34,369 bases of DNA from Hymenobacter aerophilus DSM 13606 (lineage in GTDB: Bacteria; Bacteroidota; Bacteroidia; Cytophagales; Hymenobacteraceae). Shown here piece after piece: positions 6,219 to 12,904 of this stretch (positions within the stretch are counted from its first letter, which is position 1; each line of letters begins with the position of its first letter). The stretch spans positions 1-34,369 of the forward strand of contig NZ_KB907834.1 in the NCBI RefSeq assembly GCF_000382225.1, read 5' to 3'. Below the pieces are notes generated by a model. It was not told the DNA's origin. It saw nothing but the letters and a program-made list of their open reading frames with translations, and searched no databases. The translations under genes were made by a program, and so were the position numbers.

Positions 6219-6311
6219 TTCCCGCAGAGGGACGCAGAGGTGAAACGCAGAGGTTCGCAGAAAACGACCTCCGCGAACCTCTGCGGAAACCTCTGCGTCC
6301 CTCTGCGGGAA
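6219..6311. repeat. CGCAGAGG inverted repeat, trpA-trpB junction
   Basis: The left arm, rich in CGCAGAGG units (TTCCCGCAGAGGGACGCAGA onward, 6219-6258), is complementary to 6273-6311 with only a short central asymmetry. It fills almost the whole 105-bp gap. No other copy is seen in this window. Confidence 0.88.
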
Positions 6312-6315
6312 ATAA

Positions 6316-7509
6316 CTACATTAAATCCTGCTGGATGTAGGTTTCGAGGTCTTTGTCCCCGCGGCCCGAGAGGTTGATGACCACTACATCGTCGGGGCCG
6401 GCACCGAGCTGGTCGAGCACGGCCAGCGCGTGGGCCGTTTCGAGGGCCGGAATGATGCCTTCGAGGCGGCTGCACTCCACCACGGCTTTCAGTGCGTCGT
6501 CGTCGGTTACGCTGATGAAGCGGGCCCGTTTGGAATCGGCCAGAAACGCGTGCAACGGGCCGATACCGGGGTAGTCAAGGCCGGCCGAGAGCGAGTAGGG
6601 TTCGGTAATCTGGCCGTCCTCATCCTGCATAAGCAGCGTGCGCGAGCCGTGGATAATGCCCGGCTTGCCCAGCACCGACGTAGCCGCCGAGTGGCCCGAA
6701 TGCACGCCGTGCCCGGCCGCTTCCACGGCCACCAGCTGCACCTCAGGGTCTTCCAAGAAGTGGTAAAACGCGCCGGCAGCGTTCGAGCCGCCGCCTACGC
6801 AGGCCACCACGTACTGCGGCAGCTCGGAGCCGGTTTTTTCGAGTAGCTGCTTGCGCATCTCTTCGCTGATAACCGCCTGCAGACGCGCCACCAAATCGGG
6901 GTACGGGTGCGGGCCTACTACCGAGCCGATAATGTAGTGGGTGTCGACGGGGTTGGAAATCCAGTCGCGGATGGCCTCGTTGGTAGCGTCTTTCAGGGTT
7001 TTGCTGCCGCTGCTGGCGGGCCGCACTTCGGCGCCCAGCAGGCGCATGCGGTACACGTTGGGCTTCTGCCGCTCCATGTCCACCTCGCCCATGTACACGA
7101 TGCACTCCATACCCATCAGGGCGCACACGGTGGCCGTGGCCACGCCGTGCTGGCCGGCGCCGGTTTCGGCAATGATGCGGGTTTTACCCAGCCGCCGGGC
7201 CAGCAGAATCTGCCCCACCGTGTTGTTGACTTTGTGAGCCCCGGTGTGGCACAAATCTTCGCGCTTCAGAAACACGCGGGTGCCGTAGCGCGCCGACAGC
7301 CGCTTGGCCTCGAACAGCGGCGTGGGCCGGCCCACGTAGTCGCGCAGCAGCTGCTGGTACTCGCGCTGAAACTCGGGGTCGGCCAGAATGTCCAGGTATT
7401 GCTGGCGCAGCTCTTCCACGTTGGGATAGAGCATTTCGGGGATGAATGCGCCGCCGAACTGGCCGTAGTAGCCGCGCTCGGTGGGTTGCTGGTAGGTGGG
7501 AACAGTCAT
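6316..7509 (-). CDS. trpB: tryptophan synthase beta subunit
   Basis: Pyridoxal-phosphate enzyme joining indole and serine to tryptophan. The 397-residue protein begins MTVPTYQQPTERGYYGQFGG, contains the PLP lysine Lys93 in HTGAHKVNN, the phosphate-binding GGGSNAAG loop and the C-terminal NLSGRGDKD motif, all as in the TrpB1 class. Length is normal. Lies between trpF and trpA; its partner subunit is the next gene, as usual. The 118-bp gap on the trpF side has a degenerate AGCTGTT-type repeat just upstream of the start codon. Confidence 0.97.
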   Translation of the reverse strand: MTVPTYQQPTERGYYGQFGGAFIPEMLYPNVEELRQQYLDILADPEFQREYQQLLRDYVGRPTPLFEAKRLSARYGTRVFLKREDLCHTGAHKVNNTVGQILLARRLGKTRIIAETGAGQHGVATATVCALMGMECIVYMGEVDMERQKPNVYRMRLLGAEVRPASSGSKTLKDATNEAIRDWISNPVDTHYIIGSVVGPHPYPDLVARLQAVISEEMRKQLLEKTGSELPQYVVACVGGGSNAAGAFYHFLEDPEVQLVAVEAAGHGVHSGHSAATSVLGKPGIIHGSRTLLMQDEDGQITEPYSLSAGLDYPGIGPLHAFLADSKRARFISVTDDDALKAVVECSRLEGIIPALETAHALAVLDQLGAGPDDVVVINLSGRGDKDLETYIQQDLM

Positions 7510-7515
7510 GTTTTG

Positions 7516-7550
7516 AGCTGTTAGCTTTTAGCTGGTGGCTGATGGCTTTT
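7516..7550. repeat. degenerate AGCTGTT-type tandem repeat upstream of trpB
   Basis: The stretch reads AGCTGTTAGCTTTTAGCTGG then TGGCTGATGGCTTTT, that is five loose 7-bp units of the AGCTnnT type, beginning 6 bp upstream of the trpB start codon. A clean array of the same unit lies at 21865-21911. Confidence 0.6.
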
Positions 7551-7627
7551 CGTTGAGGAAACGATGTTCTGATGGAGCGTAAACAGGAAACAACTGGGGG
7601 CGGCAAACGGGCCGGAACCAGTAGAAA

Positions 7628-8269
7628 TCAGACCTGCAATTCGGCGAAAAACCCGCGCAGCCGTTCCACGTCTTTCAGGGCGGGCGCGGTTTCGAAGCCG
7701 CTGTTTACATCGAGCCCGTAGAGGCCCGGCAGGTCCAGCCGGGCCAGCTCGGCGGCCACGTCCGGGCCGATGCCGCCGGCCAGCAGGTAGGGCACCGGCA
7801 ACTCGTAGCGGCGCAGCAGCTCCCAGTTGAAACGGGTGCCGTTGCCGCCCGGCTGGGGCCCGGCCGCATCAAACAGGAAGTAGTCGCAGTGCGGCACGTA
7901 GGGCTCCAGGGCCGCGAAATCCACGGCATCGGCCACCGCAAACGCCTTAATAACGCCTACCTCGTTGGCACGGAGCGCGGCGCACTGGGCGGGCGGCTCG
8001 GCGCCGTGCAGTTGCACCAAGTCGAGGCCATAGCGCCGCACCTGCTGCATGATTTCGGCCACGCTCTGGTCGACGAACACGCCCACTTTACGCACGTCGG
8101 CCGGCAGGCTCCGCAGCAGCTCGCCGCTCAGCTGCTCGCCCACAAACCGTTTCGATTTCGGCGTAAAAATGAACCCCAGGAAATCGGGCTCCAGGCCCGC
8201 TACTTCCAGGATATTTTGCGCCTGCCGCATTCCGCAGACTTTCAGGCGAAGATTGGTGGTGGTTGGCAT
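7628..8269 (-). CDS. trpF: phosphoribosylanthranilate isomerase
   Basis: Isomerises phosphoribosylanthranilate to the open-chain ribulose form, the third step from chorismate. The 213-residue TIM-barrel protein shows the N-terminal LKVCGMRQAQN motif with the catalytic Cys, the GFIFTPKSKRFV block, VQLHGAEPP, and the C-terminal GLDVNSGFE with the catalytic Asp. The start at 8269 (MPTTTNLRLKVCG) is chosen over an upstream Met at 8317, because the first beta strand normally begins within about ten residues of the start. The 108-bp gap to trpC holds only a small GC-rich hairpin (GCGGGC with GCCCGC, about 8350-8372) and no repeat family seen elsewhere. Confidence 0.95.
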   Translation of the reverse strand: MPTTTNLRLKVCGMRQAQNILEVAGLEPDFLGFIFTPKSKRFVGEQLSGELLRSLPADVRKVGVFVDQSVAEIMQQVRRYGLDLVQLHGAEPPAQCAALRANEVGVIKAFAVADAVDFAALEPYVPHCDYFLFDAAGPQPGGNGTRFNWELLRRYELPVPYLLAGGIGPDVAAELARLDLPGLYGLDVNSGFETAPALKDVERLRGFFAELQV

Positions 8270-8377
8270 GTGCAGGGAGTTTGGAAACCCAAACGGCCTG
8301 GCGGCGGCGAAGTTCATAAGGCGAATTTAAGCGCGTGGTGCGGGCCCCAGCCCGCGCGGATGTTGTATGGATTCTGC

Positions 8378-9166
8378 TTAAGCAAGCTGCTGCACCAAGG
8401 CGGCGCAGGCCTGCTCGGGGCGGGCGTGGCGCATGAAGGCCTCCCCCATCAGAAAGCCCCGGTAGCCTACTTCGCGCAGGTTTTTGATGTCGGCCGCCGA
8501 GTTCAGCCCGCTTTCCGTCACCTTCACGTACTCGTCCGGAATCTGGCGGGCCAGCTCGCCCGAGGTGTCGAGGCTCACGGCGAAATCGTGCAGGTTGCGG
8601 TTGTTCACGCCCACCAAACTCACGGCGTCGGGGTGCAGCGTAGCTGTCAGCTCCTGCTCGTTATGGATTTCGAGCAGCACCTCCAGGCCCAGGCTTTTGG
8701 CCAGCCGGCCCAGACGCAGCACTTCCTCGCCGCTGAGCACGGCCGCAATCAGCAGCACGGCGTCGGCCCCGATGCTTTTGGCCTCGATAATCTGGTACTC
8801 GCCCACTACGAAATCCTTGCGCAGAATAGGGCAGAAATTGTAGCGCCGGGCCGTGGTCAGGTCCTCGTTGCGCCCGCCAAAAAACTCGGTATCCGTGAGC
8901 ACCGACAGCGCCGAGGCGCCCGCCTGCATATAGCCCAGCGTGGTGCGCTCGACCGGCGCGTAGGCGTTGATGACGCCCTTGCTGGGCGAGCGGCGCTTGA
9001 ACTCGGCAATGATGCCGCTCAAATCGTCGCGTAGCAGGTAGTGGCGCAAGCTCAGTGGCTGGGCCTCCATGTACAGGCTCTGCTCCAGCTTTTTTAGTGG
9101 CACCAGGCTCTGGCGCTCGGCCACTTCGCGGCGCTTATGGGCAATTATTTTATCGAGAATAGTCAT
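8378..9166 (-). CDS. trpC: indole-3-glycerol phosphate synthase
   Basis: Closes the indole ring from carboxyphenylamino-deoxyribulose phosphate. The 262-residue protein begins MTILDKIIAHKRREVAER, the typical N-terminal helix, and has the catalytic lysine motif EFKRRSPSKG, then VLTDTEFFGG, the ILRKDFVVGEYQI block, VGVNNRNLHDF and VTESGLN. The start at 9166 is preferred over 9256 because the extra 30 residues would be translated from the inverted repeat in the gap. Monofunctional, not fused to trpF. A palindrome straddles the junction with trpD. Confidence 0.96.
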   Translation of the reverse strand: MTILDKIIAHKRREVAERQSLVPLKKLEQSLYMEAQPLSLRHYLLRDDLSGIIAEFKRRSPSKGVINAYAPVERTTLGYMQAGASALSVLTDTEFFGGRNEDLTTARRYNFCPILRKDFVVGEYQIIEAKSIGADAVLLIAAVLSGEEVLRLGRLAKSLGLEVLLEIHNEQELTATLHPDAVSLVGVNNRNLHDFAVSLDTSGELARQIPDEYVKVTESGLNSAADIKNLREVGYRGFLMGEAFMRHARPEQACAALVQQLA

Positions 9167-9173
9167 TTTGAGA

Positions 9174-9286
9174 AGCTGCAAGCCGCAAGCTACAAGCTGC
9201 AAGTCTTGGCTGATTGAGGGGTGATGAGAACGGAAAGAATGTGGAGGTAAGTCCATGCGGACTTTTCAAACTTGCGGCTTGCAGCT
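9174..9286. repeat. AGCTGCAAGCCGCAAG inverted repeat, trpC-trpD junction
   Basis: Perfect 16-nt arms, AGCTGCAAGCCGCAAG at 9174-9189 and its complement at 9271-9286, with further AAGCT-type units inside the left side. The right arm overlaps the first two bases of the trpD stop codon, so the repeat fills the junction completely. Confidence 0.85.
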
Positions 9287-10274
9287 AAGCTGAAACTAAC
9301 AGCTTCAAAGCCTGTCTCGCCCGGCCCGAATCCAGGGATTCGCGGGCGGTGGCCAGGGCTTCGGCGAAGCTGAATTCGGGCTCGCGGCAGCTGATGGCCA
9401 GGGCCGCGTTGGCGGTTACCACGTCGCGCTGGGCGCGGGTGCCGCGGCCTTCGAGCACATCCACAAACAGGCGGGCCGACTCAGTGGCGGTTTGGCCGCC
9501 GGCCAGCTCCGCGGGGCGGGTGGCCGGCAGGCCGAGGTCGGCGGCGGTAGCTAGCCGCTCGCCGGCGGGCGTGGCCAGCTTGGCGGCCCCGGTCAGCGAG
9601 AGTTCATCGTAGCCGTCGAGGGCGTGCACCACGGTGTAGCGGGCATCGGTTTGCTGGAGCAGGTAGTGGTAGAGGCGCAGCAGCTCCAGGCTGAACGTGC
9701 CGGCCACTTGGAACTTCGGCCGCACCGGGTTCACGAGCGGCCCCAGAATGTTGAAGAACGTGCGCACGCCCAGCTCGCGGCGTACCGGCCCGGCGTGGCG
9801 CATGGCCGGATGGAAGGCCGGCGCGTGCAGTACGCAGATGCCGGCCCGCTCCAGCTGCCGCTTCAATTGGTCGTTGTCGGCGGCCAGGTTCACGCCCAGC
9901 TCGCGCAGCACATCCGACGAGCCGCACACCGACGACACGCCGATATTACCGTGCTTGGTGACCTGGTAGCCCGCTCCCGCCACCACGAAACAGGCCAGCG
10001 TGCTGATGTTGAGCGTGTCTTTGCCGTCGCCGCCGGTGCCCACAATGTCGATGGTGTCGCGGGTGCCCAGCTCCGGGTCGCGGCTGAGGCTCAGCAGCGC
10101 GTCGCGGAAGCCGGCCAGCTCGGGCACCGAAATCGGCCGCATTCGGTACACGCTCATAAAGGCGGCCATTTCGGCGGCGTTGGCTTCGCCCTGCCCGATG
10201 CGCAGCATGGCCTCATGGGCCTCGGCGTGCGTGAGAAGCTGCTGGTCGAAAAGTTGAGCAAGAATATGCCTCAT
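9285..10274 (-). CDS. trpD: anthranilate phosphoribosyltransferase
   Basis: Transfers the phosphoribosyl group from PRPP to anthranilate. The 329-residue protein shows the glycine-rich PRPP motif GTGGDGKDTLNIST, the KHGN segment, the GVRTFFNILGPLVNP block and the helical N-terminal domain (MRHILAQLFDQQLLTHAEAH). The start at 10274 is preferred over 10328, since the extra 18 residues are encoded by repeat sequence in the gap. It is not fused to trpG, which precedes it by 164 bp; that gap contains two different repeat types. Confidence 0.96.
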   Translation of the reverse strand: MRHILAQLFDQQLLTHAEAHEAMLRIGQGEANAAEMAAFMSVYRMRPISVPELAGFRDALLSLSRDPELGTRDTIDIVGTGGDGKDTLNISTLACFVVAGAGYQVTKHGNIGVSSVCGSSDVLRELGVNLAADNDQLKRQLERAGICVLHAPAFHPAMRHAGPVRRELGVRTFFNILGPLVNPVRPKFQVAGTFSLELLRLYHYLLQQTDARYTVVHALDGYDELSLTGAAKLATPAGERLATAADLGLPATRPAELAGGQTATESARLFVDVLEGRGTRAQRDVVTANAALAISCREPEFSFAEALATARESLDSGRARQALKLLVSA

Positions 10275-10316
10275 AATCACTGATTCGCGCTGATTGTATT
10301 GATTTCGCTGATTTTT
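10275..10316. repeat. CGCTGATT repeat arm, trpD-trpG junction
   Basis: A run of ATCACTGATTCGCGCTGATT then GTATTGATTTCGCTGATTTT resembles one arm of the inverted repeat at 26102-26280 (AATCACAGATTTTCGCTGATT). The opposite arm is missing, so this is a half copy or remnant. Confidence 0.55.
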
Positions 10317-10321
10317 CTCCT

Positions 10322-10430
10322 CTGTCATCCTGAGCTTGCGAAGGACCTATACAGAAGGTATTGTCTTTGATATTAGCCTCTGTATAGGTCCTTCGTCGCC
10401 GCTCAATTCGCGGAATGCTCAGGATGACAG
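10322..10430. repeat. TGTCATCC palindrome, trpD-trpG junction
   Basis: Left arm CTGTCATCCTGAGCTTGCGA onward (10322-10354) pairs with the right arm ending at 10430, both containing AAGGACCTATACAGA. The right arm carries about 20 extra bases (around 10396-10416, CGCCGCTCAATTCGCGGAAT) compared with the perfect copy at 5343, so the two arms have diverged by insertion. Confidence 0.85.
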
Positions 10431-10438
10431 GAGGCGGC

Positions 10439-11005
10439 TTACTTCAGCCAGTTGGCCAACATCTGGCGGCCGTGCTCAGTGAGGATGGACTCGGGGTGGA
10501 ACTGCACGCCGCGCACGTCGAATTCGCGGTGACGAAAGGCCAGCACCTGGCCGTTTTCGTCCACGGCCGTTACCTCCAGCGCCGCCGGCACCGACTCGGG
10601 CCGCACGCTCCAGGAGTGGTAGCGGCCCACCTTAAAGGTTGCGGGCAGCTCATCGAACAGGCGGTCGGGGGCTGTGAGGCGGGCCTCGGTGGCCAAGCCG
10701 TGCAGCACCTGGGGCAGATTGTACAGTTCGCCGCCAAAGCTTTCGGCCAAGCCCTGGTGGCCCAGACACACGCCCAATACGCGCTTGGTAGGCGCGTAGC
10801 GGCGGATGATTTCGGGCATCATCCCGGCCTCGGCGGGCAGCCCCGGCCCCGGCGAAAGCAGCACAGCATCGTAGGCCTCCACCTCATCAAGCGCCAGCCG
10901 GTCGTTGCGAATTACGCGCACGTTGTCGCGGTGGCCCAGCTCGCGCAGCACCTGCACGAGGTTGTAAGTGAAGGAGTCGTAGTTGTCGAGAACGAGAATA
11001 TTCAT
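10439..11005 (-). CDS. trpG: anthranilate synthase component II (glutamine amidotransferase)
   Basis: Releases ammonia from glutamine for TrpE. The 188-residue class I amidotransferase begins MNILVLDNYDSFTYNLVQ and has LLSPGPG, the nucleophile in GVCLGHQ, the HSW segment and the GVQFHPES motif with the catalytic His and Glu. Full length. It may also serve 4-amino-4-deoxychorismate synthase, as in some bacteria; nothing here tests that. Second structural gene of the operon, 139 bp after trpE, with a TTAGGGCTTAGG-type repeat in the gap. Confidence 0.96.
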   Translation of the reverse strand: MNILVLDNYDSFTYNLVQVLRELGHRDNVRVIRNDRLALDEVEAYDAVLLSPGPGLPAEAGMMPEIIRRYAPTKRVLGVCLGHQGLAESFGGELYNLPQVLHGLATEARLTAPDRLFDELPATFKVGRYHSWSVRPESVPAALEVTAVDENGQVLAFRHREFDVRGVQFHPESILTEHGRQMLANWLK

Positions 11006-11007
11006 TT

Positions 11008-11142
11008 TTAGGGCTTAGGAACTTAGGCGTTAGGACTTGAAAGTCAGGAATCACATAGCTGGAAAGCGGTTGTCTTAATTGTAATCAGGAAGGTGTTAGG
11101 AACTGCAGGTCTAAGCCCTAATACCTAATGCCCTAAGCCCTA
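11008..11142. repeat. TTAGGGCTTAGG inverted repeat, trpG-trpE junction
   Basis: The left side starts TTAGGGCTTAGG (11008-11019) followed by looser TTAGG units; the right side ends CCTAATGCCCTAAGCCCTA (11124-11142). The outer 11 nt of the arms are perfectly complementary. The same core forms an arm inside the RNase P RNA gene at 30910-30970. Confidence 0.85.
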
Positions 11143-11144
11143 CC

Positions 11145-12560
11145 CTACACCTGCTCCGCTTCGGCCAGTGCTTTGCGCAGGGCGGCCAGTTTGTGGTGCA
11201 CTTCCTGCAGCTCGGAGTGGATGTCGGAAGCGGCCACCACGCCGGCGCCGGCCTGGAAGTAAAGCCGGCTGCTGGTACTCAGGAAGGAGCGAATCATGAT
11301 GGCGTGGTTGAAGTCGCCGTTGAAGCCCAGGTGGCCGATGGCGCCGCCGTAGTAGCCGCGGGCCGTTGGTTCGAGCTGGTCAATCAGCTGCATGGCGCGG
11401 TGCTTGGGCGCCCCCGAAAGCGTGCCGGCCGGGAAGGTATCGGCCACGACCTGCAGCGAGTTGGTGCCCTCGGTGAGTTGGGCCCGCACCTCGCTTACCA
11501 AATGAATGACGTGCGAGTAGAACTGGATTTCGCGGAAGGTTTTTACTTCCACTGCGTCGCCGTGGCGGGCCAGGTCGTTGCGGGCCAGGTCTACCAGCAT
11601 CACATGCTCGGCGTTTTCCTTGGGGTCATCGGCCAGCTGCTGGGCCAGCTCGGCATCCCGGATGTCGTTGCCGGTGCGCCGGAACGTGCCGGCAATCGGG
11701 AACAAACTGGCCTCGCGGCCCCGAATGCGCACCTGGGCCTCGGGCGAAGAGCCGAAAATCTTGAAGGCCCCGTAATCGAAGTAGAACAGGTAGGGCGAGG
11801 GGTTGATGGAGCGCAGCGCCCGGTACACGTTGAACTCATCGCCCGAAAATCCCTGCTCGAAGCGCCGCGACAGCACTATCTGGAAAACGTCGCCCAGGTG
11901 GCAGTGCCGCTGACCAGCCGCCAGCACTTCCAGGAACTGCTCGTCGGTCTGGTTGCTCTGCTCCGCTCCTTCCGTTTTAAACTTGAAATCGGGCAGCGAA
12001 GGGTTCCGAATCAGGTTGATAAGCCGCGTGAGGCCGTCCTCGTCCACCTCCTCGCCCGCCAGCGTGTGCTCGAACACATACAGTTCATTGCGAAAGTGGT
12101 TGATGGCAATTACGTGCCGGTAGGTGCCGTACAGCATATCCGGAATGCTACCGGCGGGCTGCTTTGCGGGATTCAACGTGAGGTCCTCAAACGCCTGCAC
12201 CGCCTCGTAGCCCAGGTAGCCGAATAGCCCGCCGGTGATAAAATCGTGGCCCGTATCCTCGGTCTGGAAAGCGGCGGCAAACTCCTGGAGCCGGTCCAGC
12301 GCCGCCCGCGGCGAGGCCAGCGTTTCGGTTTCCACTACGTCGTGGGGCAGGCGCAGCGTCAGCTCGCGGCCCCGCAGCTCGAAGCGGGCCAGCGGGTCGA
12401 AGGCGAGGTAGCTGAAGGCGTTCTGCTGGCCGTGGTAGTCGGAGCTTTCCAGCAGCAGGCAGTTGTCGTACCGGTCGCGCAGGCGCAGGTAGAGGCCGAC
12501 CGGCGTCACGGTATCGGCCAGTACGCGGCGGAAACGGGTGCTAAGGGAATAGGTTTGCAT
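11145..12560 (-). CDS. trpE: anthranilate synthase component I
   Basis: Makes anthranilate from chorismate and ammonia or glutamine with TrpG. The 471-residue protein begins MQTYSLSTRFRRVLADTVTP. The tryptophan feedback site motif LLES is present at residues 36-39, so end-product inhibition is likely. Chorismate-binding motifs include FQIVLSRRFEQ, NPSPYLFYFDYG, FPIAGTFRRTG, LVDLARNDL and TLSGAPK. The start at 12560 is chosen because a longer frame (to 12830) would read through the leader ORF and the attenuator hairpin. First structural gene of the trp operon. Confidence 0.96.
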   Translation of the reverse strand: MQTYSLSTRFRRVLADTVTPVGLYLRLRDRYDNCLLLESSDYHGQQNAFSYLAFDPLARFELRGRELTLRLPHDVVETETLASPRAALDRLQEFAAAFQTEDTGHDFITGGLFGYLGYEAVQAFEDLTLNPAKQPAGSIPDMLYGTYRHVIAINHFRNELYVFEHTLAGEEVDEDGLTRLINLIRNPSLPDFKFKTEGAEQSNQTDEQFLEVLAAGQRHCHLGDVFQIVLSRRFEQGFSGDEFNVYRALRSINPSPYLFYFDYGAFKIFGSSPEAQVRIRGREASLFPIAGTFRRTGNDIRDAELAQQLADDPKENAEHVMLVDLARNDLARHGDAVEVKTFREIQFYSHVIHLVSEVRAQLTEGTNSLQVVADTFPAGTLSGAPKHRAMQLIDQLEPTARGYYGGAIGHLGFNGDFNHAIMIRSFLSTSSRLYFQAGAGVVAASDIHSELQEVHHKLAALRKALAEAEQV

Positions 12561-12605
12561 GGGCGGGCTGGTTGCGGTAAGCAGAGGGAAAGCCAGCGCC
12601 GGGCA

Positions 12606-12632
12606 CAAAAAAACCCGGCGGGCGGCCGGGTT
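12606..12632 (-). terminator. trp attenuator terminator
   Basis: On the minus strand AACCCGGC and GCCGGGTT form an 8-bp stem (12632-12625 with 12619-12612) around CGCCC, followed by a run of T. It lies 35 nt after the leader stop codon and about 45 nt before trpE. The leader segment CGGACGGG (12695-12688) can pair with CCCGGCCG (12630-12623) at 7 of 8 positions, which would open this stem. Confidence 0.9.
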
Positions 12633-12667
12633 ACATCTAGGGCGGTTGCGAAGAACAGGATTCGATT

Positions 12668-12745
12668 CTAACGCACGCACAGGTTGTCCCGTCCGGAATT
12701 TCCGTAGGGCCACCACCAGGCTTGCATCAGAGTTGAAAAAGTCAT
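12668..12745 (-). CDS. trpL: trp operon leader peptide with three consecutive Trp codons
   Basis: A 25-residue ORF beginning MTFSTLMQAWWWPYGNSG, with TGG TGG TGG at codons 10-12, ending at TAG 12668. The three RNA pairings of classical attenuation can be drawn: CCCUACGG just after the Trp codons with CCGGACGGG (helix 1:2), CGGACGGG with CCCGGCCG (2:3, antiterminator) and the terminator stem (3:4). Trp shortage would stall ribosomes on the Trp run and favour 2:3. The ORF and pairings are visible; the folding has not been computed. Confidence 0.92.
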   Translation of the reverse strand: MTFSTLMQAWWWPYGNSGRDNLCVR

Positions 12746-12778
12746 TGCCGAAAAAAGGAGTTGGGGCGTTGAACGCTG

Positions 12779-12808
12779 CAAAGCTACCAACGGTTGGGTT
12801 CCACGCAA
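12779..12808 (-). promoter_or_regulatory. trp operon promoter
   Basis: Minus-strand TAGCTTTG (12786-12779) is an exact TAnnTTTG -7 box and TTG (12808-12806) lies 19 nt upstream. Transcription would begin about 30 nt before the trpL start codon. Confidence 0.75.
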
Positions 12809-12837
12809 GAAAAAGCCCGTTTTTTTTCAATAAAAAG

Positions 12838-12878
12838 AAAGAACGTCATTCTTCGCTGCGCTTTGAATGACGTTCTTT
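12838..12878 (-). terminator. hairpin between the esterase gene and the trp promoter
   Basis: Perfect 14-nt arms AAAGAACGTCATTC (12838-12851) and its complement (12865-12878) around a 13-nt loop. On the minus strand it is followed by CTTTTTATTG, so it likely ends the esterase transcript, whose stop codon is 27 bp upstream. The loop and inner arm resemble a short form of the TGTCAT-type palindromes. Confidence 0.75.
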
Positions 12879-12904
12879 ATGCCGACTGGCAACTCAAAAC
12901 TAAA

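Noticed and set aside
12561..12830. N-terminal extension of trpE by 90 residues
   Set aside because: It would translate through the leader ORF and the attenuator hairpin and starts with a rare TTG codon; the Met at 12560 matches the family.
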